Counted from the first letter of the stretch, positions 52,651 through 61,234 are shown. The stretch: DNA of 64,000 nucleotides from Litoreibacter arenae DSM 19593 (GCF_000442275.2 NZ_KE557306.1:612668-676667), one strand, 5' to 3'. Notes: generated by a model from the letters alone, not told the origin. A program made the numbers and translations.

Positions 52651-53004
52651 ATGATACGAATTTTGTACTTCAGCACGGCCCGTGCAAACCTGACGCGAGC
52701 CGATGTCGACGCTATCGCGTCGCATGCGTCTGAGGCGAACTTGAAAAGAGGGATAACGGGCTCGCTGGCGTATAATGGCAGAAACTTTTGCCAGTGCCTT
52801 GAGGGTGAAGAAGGCCAAATAAGAGCGTTGATTGAAACGATCCGCAAGGATGACCGCCATAGCGGTTTCAAAGTGCTGGATGAAAAGACAGTTCAATCCC
52901 GCTATTTCAAGGATTGGGGGCTGCGGCTGGTCGATGACCTAGATTTTTCTTACGTCATCAATGCCATGAGTGCGGACAGCCGTGACCGCGAACCAGTGTC
53001 ATGA
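52651..53004 (+). CDS. BLUF-domain blue-light photoreceptor
   Basis: A 117-residue single-domain BLUF protein, an FAD-binding blue-light sensor. The key photochemical residues are all present with AppA spacing: Tyr6 (ILYFST), Asn30 (EANLKRGITG) and Gln48 (NFCQCLEGE). Trp89 (YFKDWGL) is present, while the Met two residues later is Leu91. No output domain is fused; about 25 residues follow the core. AAGGAG lies 9 bases before ATG 52651. It must signal by protein contact; no partner is evident nearby. It sits in the block between acpP and fabF. Confidence 0.92.
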   Translation: MIRILYFSTARANLTRADVDAIASHASEANLKRGITGSLAYNGRNFCQCLEGEEGQIRALIETIRKDDRHSGFKVLDEKTVQSRYFKDWGLRLVDDLDFSYVINAMSADSRDREPVS

Positions 53005-53560
53005 AGGCCGCAAAGCAAGGTCGATAATCTGGGTTTTAGCTGGATCCGCCCGGTTCATCAGGTTGCGGATATCCGCATTGTATCTGGCCCAACTGTCGAT
53101 GGACGCAGGTTCGGCTACACACCACTACGTTCGCTCCATCCCCATGCTTTGTCTGCGTGCGGTGGGTGCGAACGGTGTCTGATCAGCGCAACGGGCGTAG
53201 GGCGGTGGGGCGGACCATTAGGCTCCAGCCAGCATCTGTCCGACCCGCTCTTCCTGCGGTCGACGTGGCGTTTGGTTGGCCGATACTCCGGCAGTAAGCC
53301 GCTCCGTAGCGCCGGATTGGCGAAGTTCCGCAAGCGCATTTTCCAAATCAACAAGCTGGTTGATTTTGAGCAAAAGTCCGTTACGCTACGTAAATCATAA
53401 ACTCTAATTACGCGTCGTGTTGTTGGGAGGCACGCGAGGCGTTTTGACAAGTGCTGGTCGTTCGCCATTCTCTTGCTGCCCCGGCGTCGACAATTGCTTT
53501 TCCTATCCTCCTTTTACCCAGACGCTGGCAACGTCGCTGCTTGTCAAAGTGGAGCCCTCA
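53005..53560. other. Gene-poor stretch between BLUF gene and small ORF
   Basis: 556 bases without a convincing conserved gene. Overlapping open frames exist on both strands, but they lack ribosome sites or recognisable sequence. The best candidate is a 51-codon frame on the minus strand (listed separately). No tRNA, insertion sequence end or long repeat was seen. Confidence 0.5.
53218..53373 (-). CDS. Possible small protein (51 aa)
   Basis: A short frame starting at TTG 53373, with a GGA nearby, and ending at TAA 53218. The translation begins with an amphipathic helix (KINQLVDLENALAELRQSG) and ends PRRPQEERVGQMLAGA, a plausible protein-like composition compared with the overlapping frames. 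No family recognised; may be a fragment or chance. Confidence 0.25.
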   Translation of the reverse strand: MLKINQLVDLENALAELRQSGATERLTAGVSANQTPRRPQEERVGQMLAGA

Positions 53561-53749
53561 ATGAACACCTTTTCTCTAGAAGATACATTGAACGAACTGG
53601 AGCGTCAGGCCGCTGCGAGCACTGTCACCGACAAAGAGCTTGTTAAAAGCCGTTTGCGCCGTTTGGCGTCGATCCTAGAGACGCGATCAACGGTTCGGGC
53701 GAGTATCGTTCCGGATGACGATCTGCTGTTCGACAACGTCCCCGTCTGA
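53561..53749 (+). CDS. Small hypothetical helical protein (62 aa)
   Basis: Residues 1-45 (MNTFSLEDTLNELERQAAAS, then KELVKSRLRRLASILETRST) form an amphipathic, highly charged helix pair, followed by an acidic tail (PDDDLLFDNVPV). GGAG lies 6 bases before the ATG. No family recognised. It lies between the BLUF and DUF2270 genes; a role as a partner of the BLUF protein is only a guess. Confidence 0.45.
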   Translation: MNTFSLEDTLNELERQAAASTVTDKELVKSRLRRLASILETRSTVRASIVPDDDLLFDNVPV

Positions 53750-53989
53750 ACTGGCACCTGACATCGGGTTGGCATCCGGCCCGCGCAAATCTGCCTTCGC
53801 GGAAGCAAGGCTGCCAATGACCCAGGGCCTTGCTGCCCGACGGTCGGCCCGCGATCTCTGTCTGGACGAAAAGCTTGGTCTAAACCGACACCAAGCTTAT
53901 GGTGTAGGCGGTTAATTCGGGAAGGCGGGGCTATCAGCAAGCGTAAGGCCAAGGACACGCAGGAATTTACTGCGGCGGAAATATCGGCG

Positions 53990-54613
53990 TTGGCGCATCT
54001 GTATCGGGGCGAGGTCTATCGCAGCACGATCTGGCGCACGCGGCTGGATACGACCACCAACTGGGCCGTCGTGACCCTTGGGGTGGCGCTGTCGATCACC
54101 TTTGCCTCGCCGGAGGCCTCTGCGCTGCCTTTGCTGCTGGTGGGTGTGCTGATCTTGCTGTTTTTGTCGCTGGAAGCCCGCCGCTACCGCTATTTCAACG
54201 TCTGGCGGGCGCGGTCGCGCTGGCTTGAGACGCATTTCTACTCCCCCATGTTGCTGGCAAGCGACCTGCATACCGAGGATGACTGGCAGAAGACGCTGGC
54301 ACAGGACTACCAAAAACCGCAGTTCCATATCAGCTATGCCACGGCTTTGGCGCGAAGGGTGCGGCGCAACTACCTGTGGATATTGCTGATTCAGGCACTG
54401 GCTTATTGCGGCAAGCTGATGATCCACCCGTTTCCGGTGGAAGATGTCCACATGTTTCTGGACCGCGCCAATATCGGCGTTTTCCCGGGCGAATTGGTGC
54501 TGATAACGGGGGCGCTCTATCTGGCGGCAGGGGTCGCGTTGTCTGTCTGGGTCAAGGTGAACGACACGAGAAACGCCCGAGAAAGGGGCAGCGCCAACGG
54601 GGCGATCGGCTAG
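53990..54613 (+). CDS. DUF2270 family membrane protein
   Basis: About 207 residues from TTG 53990. The conserved HLYRGEVYRSTIWRTRLDTT, then TNWAVVTLGVALSITF is the DUF2270 core. There are four transmembrane helices in two pairs (about 25-40, 45-62, 135-152, 172-193) with an intervening cytosolic segment containing RARSRWLETHFYSPML. Function unknown. The protein-like reading, EFTAAEISALAHLY, continues upstream of the TTG to about 53933 without an ATG/GTG/TTG, so the real start may be a rare ATC (53933) or ATT (53915). Confidence 0.78.
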   Translation: MAHLYRGEVYRSTIWRTRLDTTTNWAVVTLGVALSITFASPEASALPLLLVGVLILLFLSLEARRYRYFNVWRARSRWLETHFYSPMLLASDLHTEDDWQKTLAQDYQKPQFHISYATALARRVRRNYLWILLIQALAYCGKLMIHPFPVEDVHMFLDRANIGVFPGELVLITGALYLAAGVALSVWVKVNDTRNARERGSANGAIG

Positions 54614-54691
54614 GGTGCCATCGGTGAAAGCCGATGGCCTTACCGGCAGTCTGGCCATAGCATGTGGGCAACATGCCAAAGGACCGCCCCT

Positions 54692-56035
54692 ATGCCACTT
54701 TCCAGCCCGCACGCTCCGCGCATCTATCCCGAGACCGATGCGTCGGCACAGGAAATTGCAGCCTTCGTCGAGTTCGCCCATGTCGTCGATGTGGCGGGGT
54801 GGCTGGAGCAGCTTTCCCGACCTGACGCCAGCCAGCGCCTGCTGGCTTTGCAGCGCGCGCAGCGGGCCAAGGTCTTTGGCAACATGTCGCTGGACGCGCA
54901 GGTCGATCTGGCGCGGTTGATGACCATGCCCGATCTGGCGGGGATCGTGACGCAGATGGATGCCGACGACCGCGTCGATCTGTTCAACCGCCTGACGCCG
55001 GAGGAACAGCAGCAGTTGATGGGGCAACTGGCGCGGGAAGATCGCGACGACATCCGGCAACTGTCGGCGCATGACGAAGGCTCTGCCGGGGCGCTCATGA
55101 CGTCGGATTATGCCGTGCTTGGGTCGGATATGACGGCGGTGGAGGCCATTTCGGAGCTGAAACGGCAGGCGCCGGAGACCGAGACCATCTACCGCTCCTA
55201 CATTCTTGATGAACAGCGGCGCTTGATCGGGTCGATCCAGTTGCACAGGCTTGTTCTGGCGGCGGATACCGCGCTGATCGGCGATTTGATGGAGGCGAAC
55301 CCGGTGTCGGTGCCTTTGGAGGCGGACCGCGAAGAGGTCGCGCATCTGATCGCGCGATACGATCTGTTTGCCTTGCCCGTGGTCGATGCGCAGGGGGTGC
55401 TGCTGGGGATCGTCACGCATGACGACGCCTCCGACGCGTTGCAGGCGGAAATGACGGAGGACTTCCAGAAAATCTCGACCGTGTTGCCGTTCTCCCAGAG
55501 CATGCGCGATGCCAGCATCCGCGTGCTGTATTCGAGACGGATCGTCTGGCTGGCGCTTCTGGTGTTCGGCAACCTGTTTTCCGGCGCGGGCATCGCCTAT
55601 TTCGAGGAGACCATTCTGGCCTATGTGTCGCTGGTCTTCTTCCTGCCGCTTCTGATCGACAGCAGCGGCAATGCGGGGGCGCAGTCGGCGACGTTGATGG
55701 TGCGCGCGCTGGCCACGGGGGACGTGGCGATGCGGGACTGGCGCGACCTGATCGGGCGCGAGTTGCTGATCGCGGCGGCGCTTGGCGCGACGATGGCGCT
55801 GGTGGTGTTCCCCATCGGCATCTGGCGGGGCGGCGCGGATGTGGCGCTGGTGGTGGGCCTCACCATGGTGCTGGTGGTGATCATCGGCAGCCTTGTGGGC
55901 ATGTCATTGCCGTTTTTGCTGAGCCGCCTGAAGCTGGACCCCGCAACGGCCAGCGGCCCGCTGGTCACCACGATCTCGGACGCGGTTGGCGTGATGATCT
56001 ATTTCTCGATCGCGACGATGGTGTTGTCGCTGTGA
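54692..56035 (+). CDS. mgtE: Magnesium transporter MgtE
   Basis: A 447-residue Mg2+ channel. The cytosolic N-domain covers about 20-130 (ADDRVDLFNRLTPEEQQQLM, GSAGALMTSDYAVLGSDM). Paired CBS domains span about 130-250 (PVVDAQGVLLGIVTHDDASD). A five-helix pore domain (about 285-447) carries FFLPLLIDSSGNAGAQSATL, with the Asp/Asn/Gly filter region, and ends TISDAVGVMIYFSIATMVLS. AAAGGA precedes ATG 54692. Its 3' end overlaps the convergent GST gene by 37 bp. Confidence 0.95.
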   Translation: MPLSSPHAPRIYPETDASAQEIAAFVEFAHVVDVAGWLEQLSRPDASQRLLALQRAQRAKVFGNMSLDAQVDLARLMTMPDLAGIVTQMDADDRVDLFNRLTPEEQQQLMGQLAREDRDDIRQLSAHDEGSAGALMTSDYAVLGSDMTAVEAISELKRQAPETETIYRSYILDEQRRLIGSIQLHRLVLAADTALIGDLMEANPVSVPLEADREEVAHLIARYDLFALPVVDAQGVLLGIVTHDDASDALQAEMTEDFQKISTVLPFSQSMRDASIRVLYSRRIVWLALLVFGNLFSGAGIAYFEETILAYVSLVFFLPLLIDSSGNAGAQSATLMVRALATGDVAMRDWRDLIGRELLIAAALGATMALVVFPIGIWRGGADVALVVGLTMVLVVIIGSLVGMSLPFLLSRLKLDPATASGPLVTTISDAVGVMIYFSIATMVLSL

Positions 56036-56670
56036 TTTTCGCGTAACTTCCCGTCCATCCAGTCCTGCATATGCGGGCGGTAGGACGCCAACTCCTGCGC
56101 GACTTGGGGCAGGGCCTGCATCTGCGCACGGTAGCTGCGTACGGTGGGCGACCAGTGCAACGGGCGCAGGACGCTGTGTTGCTCCATCAGATCCAGCCAC
56201 TCCAACGTGACGATGAGGCCGCAATCGCCTAGCCACAGGCGGTCGCGGGGGAGCGGGCTTTGGTCAAGCAGCGTGCTGAGCGCGGTGAGACGTTTGGTGA
56301 TCTCTGCGTGCGCTGCCTCGGTTTCGGATGCAACGCGCGTCGCCGGGCTGACATTTGAGAACAGCAGGCGCAGGGCGGGCTCCAGCCTTGTGTCGTGAAA
56401 GCGCGACAGCTCGCGGCATTTGGCGCGGGGGATAAGGCCCTTGGGCAGCATGGCGGAATCGGGATGCTTTTCCTCAAGGTATTCGGCAATCGCCTCGCTA
56501 TCGGTGAGGGTCAGATTGCCGTCTTTTAGCGCGGGAAGGTTCCCTGTAGGGACCAGCGACAGGTAGTCGGCGGGCGGGGCCAGATCGCGCCACTCCAGCC
56601 CCTTGGTGCGTAAGGCAAGGCGCAGCTTGGCGCAGTAAAGCGAATGGTCGACGGAAAAGATTTCATACAT
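55999..56670 (-). CDS. Glutathione S-transferase family protein
   Basis: A 223-residue protein. The thioredoxin-like N-domain shows MYEIFSVDHSLYCAKLRLAL, VPTGNLPALKDGNLTLTDSE (cis-Pro and the glutathione-binding Asp-Ser-Glu) and IAEYLEEKHPDS. An all-helical C-domain follows from about residue 85. A SerLeuTyrCys element in place of the usual Ser/Cys-x-x start site leaves the class unclear. The substrate is unknown. It overlaps the 3' end of mgtE and lies before fabF on the other strand. Confidence 0.88.
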   Translation of the reverse strand: MYEIFSVDHSLYCAKLRLALRTKGLEWRDLAPPADYLSLVPTGNLPALKDGNLTLTDSEAIAEYLEEKHPDSAMLPKGLIPRAKCRELSRFHDTRLEPALRLLFSNVSPATRVASETEAAHAEITKRLTALSTLLDQSPLPRDRLWLGDCGLIVTLEWLDLMEQHSVLRPLHWSPTVRSYRAQMQALPQVAQELASYRPHMQDWMDGKLRENHSDNTIVAIEK

Positions 56671-56823
56671 GCGGGCCAGTGTAGCCTTCCCCCTTGCAGG
56701 CGTGAAGTTGCCAATACATGCTGTACGCAGTTGTGAATTCCCAAGCGGACGCCTTGCCCCTATGGGTCGCGGGCGTGTAAGACGCGAGGGATAGACCTTG
56801 TGCTACAGGATAAAGGGGTGGGT

Positions 56824-58077
56824 ATGCGTCGAGTTGTTGTGACCGGGCTTGGAATGGTGACGCCTTTGGGCGACGGGGTGGAGACCACCTGGAAAAACGC
56901 GCTGGCGGGGAAATCCGGCGCGCGGACGATCAAGAAATTTGACGCCTCCCACCTTGGGACCGACTACGCCTGCGAAGTGCCGCGTGGCGAAGGTGAGGGC
57001 GAGTTCAACGCCGACGCGTATATGGAGCCCAAAGAGCAGCGCAAGGTGGATGATTTCATCCTCTACGGCATGGCGGCGGCGCAGCAGGCGGTGGAAGACG
57101 CGGGCTGGACACCGGATGACCAGCACGAGCTGGAGCGCACCGGCGTGATGATCGGCTCTGGCATTGGCGGCTTGTCGTCGATTGCCGATACGGCTGTTTT
57201 GATAAAGGAACGTGGGCCCCGTCGGGTGTCTCCGTTCTTTATTCCGGGCGCTTTGGTCAATCTGGTGTCGGGGCAGGTGTCCATCCGCTACGGCTTCAAG
57301 GGGCCGAACCATGCGGTTGTGACCGCGTGTTCCACCGGCGCACATGCCATCGGTGACGCGGCGCGGCTGATCGCGCTGGACGACGCGGATGTGATGATCG
57401 CAGGCGGCGCGGAGAGCCCGATTTGCGAGATCGGTATTGCCGGTTTCAACGCGTGCAAGGCGCTGTCGACGGCCCATGCGGACGATCCCGAGAAGGCCTC
57501 GCGGCCCTGGGACGCGGACCGCGACGGGTTTGTCATGGGAGAGGGCGCGGGCGTTGTGGTGCTGGAAGAATACGAGCATGCCAAAGCGCGCGGTGCGAAG
57601 ATTTACGCGGAGGTGCTGGGCTACGGGCTGTCGGGCGACGCACACCACATCACTGCGCCGCCACCGGATCATGAGGGCGCGGAACGCGCCATGCGGGCTG
57701 CGGTGAAGCGGGCTGGCATCGAGCCGTCGCAGATCAACTATATCAACGCGCATGGCACCTCGACCATGGCCGACACGATCGAGCTGGGCGCGGTAGAGCG
57801 GCTGCTGGGCGATGCCTGCAAGGGGGCGACCATGTCGTCCACCAAGTCGATGACCGGCCACCTGCTGGGGGCTGCTGGCGCCATCGAGGCGATCTTCTGC
57901 ATTCTGGCGATCCGTGACCAAGTGTGCCCGCCGACGATCAACCTTGACAATCCGGCGGTCGAAACCGACATAGACCTGTGTGCAAACAAAGCGGTAGAGC
58001 GCGAAGTTAATGTTGTTTTGTCAAACAGCTTCGGCTTTGGCGGGACCAATGCCTGCCTGATTATGGGAAAAGTGTAA
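56824..58077 (+). CDS. fabF: 3-oxoacyl-ACP synthase II
   Basis: A 417-residue condensing enzyme. The catalytic triad is Cys169 (VTACSTGAHAIGD), His310 (INAHGTSTMADT) and His346 (KSMTGHLLGAAG). It elongates acyl-ACP and adjusts membrane unsaturation with temperature. ATG 56824 (MRRVVVTGLG) is chosen; eight codons upstream form a weaker start. Followed by mltG after 7 bp. Normally found directly after acpP. Confidence 0.97.
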   Translation: MRRVVVTGLGMVTPLGDGVETTWKNALAGKSGARTIKKFDASHLGTDYACEVPRGEGEGEFNADAYMEPKEQRKVDDFILYGMAAAQQAVEDAGWTPDDQHELERTGVMIGSGIGGLSSIADTAVLIKERGPRRVSPFFIPGALVNLVSGQVSIRYGFKGPNHAVVTACSTGAHAIGDAARLIALDDADVMIAGGAESPICEIGIAGFNACKALSTAHADDPEKASRPWDADRDGFVMGEGAGVVVLEEYEHAKARGAKIYAEVLGYGLSGDAHHITAPPPDHEGAERAMRAAVKRAGIEPSQINYINAHGTSTMADTIELGAVERLLGDACKGATMSSTKSMTGHLLGAAGAIEAIFCILAIRDQVCPPTINLDNPAVETDIDLCANKAVEREVNVVLSNSFGFGGTNACLIMGKV

Positions 58078-58084
58078 GCCCCTT

Positions 58085-59242
58085 ATGTGGAAATCCATCG
58101 CCTCGAACTTCCTGACGCTGTTCATCCTGCTACTGGTCGCTGCTGGCGCGCTGGTGGGCTGGGGACAGGCGCAATACACCAAGACCGGCCCGCTGGAGGA
58201 CGCGATTTGTGTGCGGGTGCCGTTGGGCGGCTCGATGGCGCTGGTCTCACGCGACCTTGAGGCGAAAGGGGCCGTGTCGAACGGGCGGATTTTCCGCATC
58301 GGTGCGGATTATGCGGACAAGTCGCAACAGCTGAAAGCGGGCAGCTTTCTGGTGCCTGCGGGCGCGTCGATGGAGCAGATTGTCGACATCGTCACCCGTG
58401 GCGGGCAGAACACATGCGGCACGGAAGTGGTGTACCGCATCGGTGTGACCTCGCGCAGCGCGGTGGTGCGGGAGTTGGACCCGACGACGAACGAGTATAT
58501 CGAGACGGCCAAGTTTACGCCTGGTGTGGACGAAGCGCCTCAGGTCTATGTGGAGGCGCGTGACGACCGTGATGTGCGCTACCGCGTGGCGGTGGCCGAG
58601 GGCGCGACTAGCTGGCAGATCGTGGATAGCCTGCGGGCGCTGGACGTGTTCGAAGGCGAGATCGACGAAACCCCGCCGGAGGGCAGCCTTGCGCCGGACA
58701 GCTACGAAGTGCAGCCGGGTGCGGACCGTGCAGCGTTGATCGCGAAAATGACGGCAGCGCAAGAGAAGATACTGGCGGAGGCGTGGGAGGCGCGTGACCC
58801 GAACGTGCCGCTGGAGAGCCCGGAGGAGGCGTTGATCCTTGCCTCGATCATCGAGAAGGAAACGGGTGTTCCCGAGGAGCGGCGGCAGGTGGCGAGCGTG
58901 TTCACCAACCGTTTGCGTCAGGGCATCAAGCTGCAAACGGACCCGACGGTGATCTATGGCGTCACGCGCGGCGAAGGAGTGCTGGGCCGTGGCCTGCGCC
59001 AGTCGGAGTTGCGCCGCGAGACGCCTTACAACACCTATGTGATCCCCGGCTTGCCGCCGACCCCGATTGCCAACCCCGGCAAGTTGTCGATTGAGGCAGC
59101 GCTGAACCCGGACGACACCCCCTACATCTTCTTTGTGGCGGACGGCACGGGAGGTCATGCGTTTGCGGTGACCATCGAGGACCACAACCGCAACGTCGCC
59201 GAATGGCGCAAGATCGAGGCGGAGCGGGCCGCGCAGAACTGA
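58085..59242 (+). CDS. mltG: Endolytic murein transglycosylase MltG
   Basis: A 385-residue inner-membrane-anchored enzyme (YceG family) that cleaves nascent glycan strands and sets their length. One N-terminal helix (about 8-28) and a LysM-like segment are followed by the catalytic YceG domain. Landmarks are LILASIIEKETGVPEERRQV, with the catalytic Glu in IEKETG, ASVFTNRLRQGIKLQTDPTV, and IPGLPPTPIANPGKLSIEAA. It is longer in the middle than E. coli MltG (340). A terminator follows, then the GTA cluster. Confidence 0.94.
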   Translation: MWKSIASNFLTLFILLLVAAGALVGWGQAQYTKTGPLEDAICVRVPLGGSMALVSRDLEAKGAVSNGRIFRIGADYADKSQQLKAGSFLVPAGASMEQIVDIVTRGGQNTCGTEVVYRIGVTSRSAVVRELDPTTNEYIETAKFTPGVDEAPQVYVEARDDRDVRYRVAVAEGATSWQIVDSLRALDVFEGEIDETPPEGSLAPDSYEVQPGADRAALIAKMTAAQEKILAEAWEARDPNVPLESPEEALILASIIEKETGVPEERRQVASVFTNRLRQGIKLQTDPTVIYGVTRGEGVLGRGLRQSELRRETPYNTYVIPGLPPTPIANPGKLSIEAALNPDDTPYIFFVADGTGGHAFAVTIEDHNRNVAEWRKIEAERAAQN

Positions 59243-59360
59243 GGAAGGTCGCGCGTTAACCCGTTGTTAACGCTCACCGTTCGCAGGTTTGCGGATCGCG
59301 CATTTTCTTGACTTTTGGCCTGTGATGGGTGAAAAGGCATCTCAAGACGGAACAAGTGAG

Positions 59361-59399
59361 AAAGCGGCTCGGGTCACCATGACCCAAGGCCGCTTTTTT
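59361..59399 (+). terminator. Terminator after mltG
   Basis: Nested stem AAGCGGC (59362-59368) / GCCGCTT (59389-59395), with inner GGGTCA (59371-59376) / TGACCC (59380-59385) and loop CCA, then six T. It separates mltG from the GTA genes. Confidence 0.85.
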
Positions 59400-59456
59400 G
59401 TTTTCCGACCCTAGATAGAGCCTTCCCGCCGCTGGCGAGGGACGTAGGAGGCCCAC

Positions 59457-60032
59457 ATGAACGAGACACCCGAACCAACCGGCTTGCCGGACCAATTGGT
59501 GACCCAATCCGTAGACGAGATTTTGGAAGACCTGACGATGATGGCCCGGGAACTGACGGCACAAGTCAGACGGGAATGGCGGCGCGTTATCGCAGACCAG
59601 TCGGTCGCGCCGGACTTCAGAACGAAGCTGAAGCAGGATCTTCAGAGCCTGTTGAACACAAGCAGAGACGCGGAAGGAAAACTTGATGAATACCGCAGAA
59701 AGCGTGCCGGGCGCGCCGCAGAATACGCCGTTGATCTTGGAGCGGCCCGGCTTGAGATCAGGCGCCGCCTTGATCGCATCCGAGACGGACGAGATCCGCG
59801 AGGCGTTTCTTGGGGGTCTGAGCGACGAGGAGGCCTCGGCGCTGCCGTTCCTGTTCGATTTCTGGGCGCATCCGCATCAACTGCCGCCTGCGGGCGACTG
59901 GCGGTCTTGGGTCATCATGGGCGGGCGCGGCGCGGGCAAAACCCGTGCGGGGGCCGAATGGGTGCGGATGATGGTCGAGGGCGACATGCCCGGCGATCCG
60001 GGCCGTGTGCGGCGCGTGGCGCTGGTAGGTGA
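59457..60032 (+). CDS. GTA g1-like small terminase, with out-of-frame overlap into g2
   Basis: The first about 105 residues (MNETPEPTGLPDQLVTQSVD, then MMARELTAQVRREWRRVIAD and AVDLGAARLEIRRRLDRIRD) match the small-terminase-like first gene of the Rhodobacter GTA cluster: helical and charged. Homologues end about there. In this genome no stop occurs, and the frame continues for about 80 low-complexity Arg/Gly-rich codons that simply read the terminase gene in another frame (to 60032). Either the stop was lost or a small indel occurred. The functional part is 59457 to about 59775. Its role is DNA recognition for packaging. Confidence 0.7.
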   Translation: MNETPEPTGLPDQLVTQSVDEILEDLTMMARELTAQVRREWRRVIADQSVAPDFRTKLKQDLQSLLNTSRDAEGKLDEYRRKRAGRAAEYAVDLGAARLEIRRRLDRIRDGRDPRGVSWGSERRGGLGAAVPVRFLGASASTAACGRLAVLGHHGRARRGQNPCGGRMGADDGRGRHARRSGPCAARGAGR

Positions 60033-61080
60033 AACCTTTGACCAAGTGCGCGACGTGATGATCTTTGGCGATAGCGGGATACTGGCGTGCTCGCCCCCTG
60101 ACCGTCGGCCTGAGTGGCAGGCCACGCGGCGGCGGCTGGTCTGGCCCAACGGGGCGATTGCGGAGGCGCATAGCGCGTCCTCGCCGGAGCATATGCGCGG
60201 GCCGCAGTTTGACGCGGCTTGGGTGGATGAGCTGGCCAAGTGGACCAAGGCGCGGGAGGCCTATGACCAGCTGCAATTCGCGCTGCGTCTGGGGGACCGT
60301 CCGCAGCAGGTGATTACGACCACGCCGCGCAATGTGACGGTGCTGAAGCAGATACTGGATGCGGGGTCGACGGTGGTGACCAATGCGCCGACCGAGGCCA
60401 ACAAGGACAACCTTGCGGCGTCGTTTTTGGAAGAGGTGCGCAGGCGCTATGGCGACACGCGGATGGGGCGTCAGGAACTGGACGGTCTGCTGCTGGATGA
60501 TGTGGACGGGGCCTTGTGGACCGCGTCGATGCTGGAGGACTTGCGGGTGAGTGAATTGCCCCACTTCGAGCGGGTGGTGGTCGCGGTGGACCCTGCGGTG
60601 TCGTCGAAGAAGGCGTCGGACGCGTGCGGGATCGTGGTCGCCGGGCTGGTGCGGTCCGGCAAGGACTGGGAAGCCGTGGTGATTGAGGACGCAACCGTTG
60701 AGGGGGCGTCGCCCACAGGCTGGGCGCATGCGGCCTTGGCAGCGTATGAGCGGCACGGTGCGAACCGGATCGTGGCGGAGGTGAACCAAGGCGGCGATCT
60801 GGTGGAGACGTTGATCCATCAGCTGGACCCTGTGGTGCCGTACCGGTCTGTCCATGCCTCGCGGGGCAAGGCGGCGCGGGCGGAGCCTGTGGCGGCTTTG
60901 TATGAACAGGGGCGTGTTAAGCACTATGGCGCCTTGGGGCCGTTGGAGGACCAGATGTGCCAGATGACGGTGACGGGCTTTCAGGGCTCCGGCTCGCCGG
61001 ACCGTGTGGACGCGCTGGTCTGGGCGTTGACGGAACTGATGGGTGCGAGTGCGCCACAGGCGCGGATCCGCACGCTCTAG
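59686..61080 (+). CDS. GTA large terminase (g2-like)
   Basis: A 464-residue packaging ATPase/nuclease. Walker A is MGGRGAGKTRAGAEW (about residue 78-92), the Walker B area QFDAAWVDELAKW, the coupling motif VITTTPRN, and the RNase H-like nuclease Asp in VVAVDPAVSSKKASDACGIV with VAEVNQGGD. It closely follows the GTA/T4-like large terminase and looks intact. ATG 59686 follows AAGGAAAA; the conserved region begins near 59785. It could still be expressed even though the rest of the cluster is incomplete. Confidence 0.9.
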   Translation: MNTAESVPGAPQNTPLILERPGLRSGAALIASETDEIREAFLGGLSDEEASALPFLFDFWAHPHQLPPAGDWRSWVIMGGRGAGKTRAGAEWVRMMVEGDMPGDPGRVRRVALVGETFDQVRDVMIFGDSGILACSPPDRRPEWQATRRRLVWPNGAIAEAHSASSPEHMRGPQFDAAWVDELAKWTKAREAYDQLQFALRLGDRPQQVITTTPRNVTVLKQILDAGSTVVTNAPTEANKDNLAASFLEEVRRRYGDTRMGRQELDGLLLDDVDGALWTASMLEDLRVSELPHFERVVVAVDPAVSSKKASDACGIVVAGLVRSGKDWEAVVIEDATVEGASPTGWAHAALAAYERHGANRIVAEVNQGGDLVETLIHQLDPVVPYRSVHASRGKAARAEPVAALYEQGRVKHYGALGPLEDQMCQMTVTGFQGSGSPDRVDALVWALTELMGASAPQARIRTL

Positions 61081-61179
61081 AGCACCGTACGGTGGTGTAA
61101 GACGATCTTAGGGGCGGCGACATAGATTGCCCTTAACGACGCGATAAAGGGGTTTCGGCCCTGATGCGACAGACAATTG

Positions 61180-61217
61180 AGGCCCCTGTGACATGAACAC
61201 GGGGGCCTTTTCTTTTT
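61180..61217 (+). terminator. Terminator-like hairpin between GTA terminase and portal genes
   Basis: An 11-bp stem (61180-61190 with 61198-61208, one G:T pair) and a 7-base loop, then a T-rich tail TTTTCTTTTT. It lies in the 154-bp gap between g2 and the portal remnant, and would cut transcription inside the GTA cluster. Confidence 0.65.
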
Positions 61218-61234
61218 GGACGAACAGGAGCCGG

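Noticed and set aside
53149-53400. 83-codon plus-strand frame in the gap after the BLUF gene
   Set aside because: No ribosome site and no recognisable protein features; the minus-strand 51-codon frame in the same place looks better.
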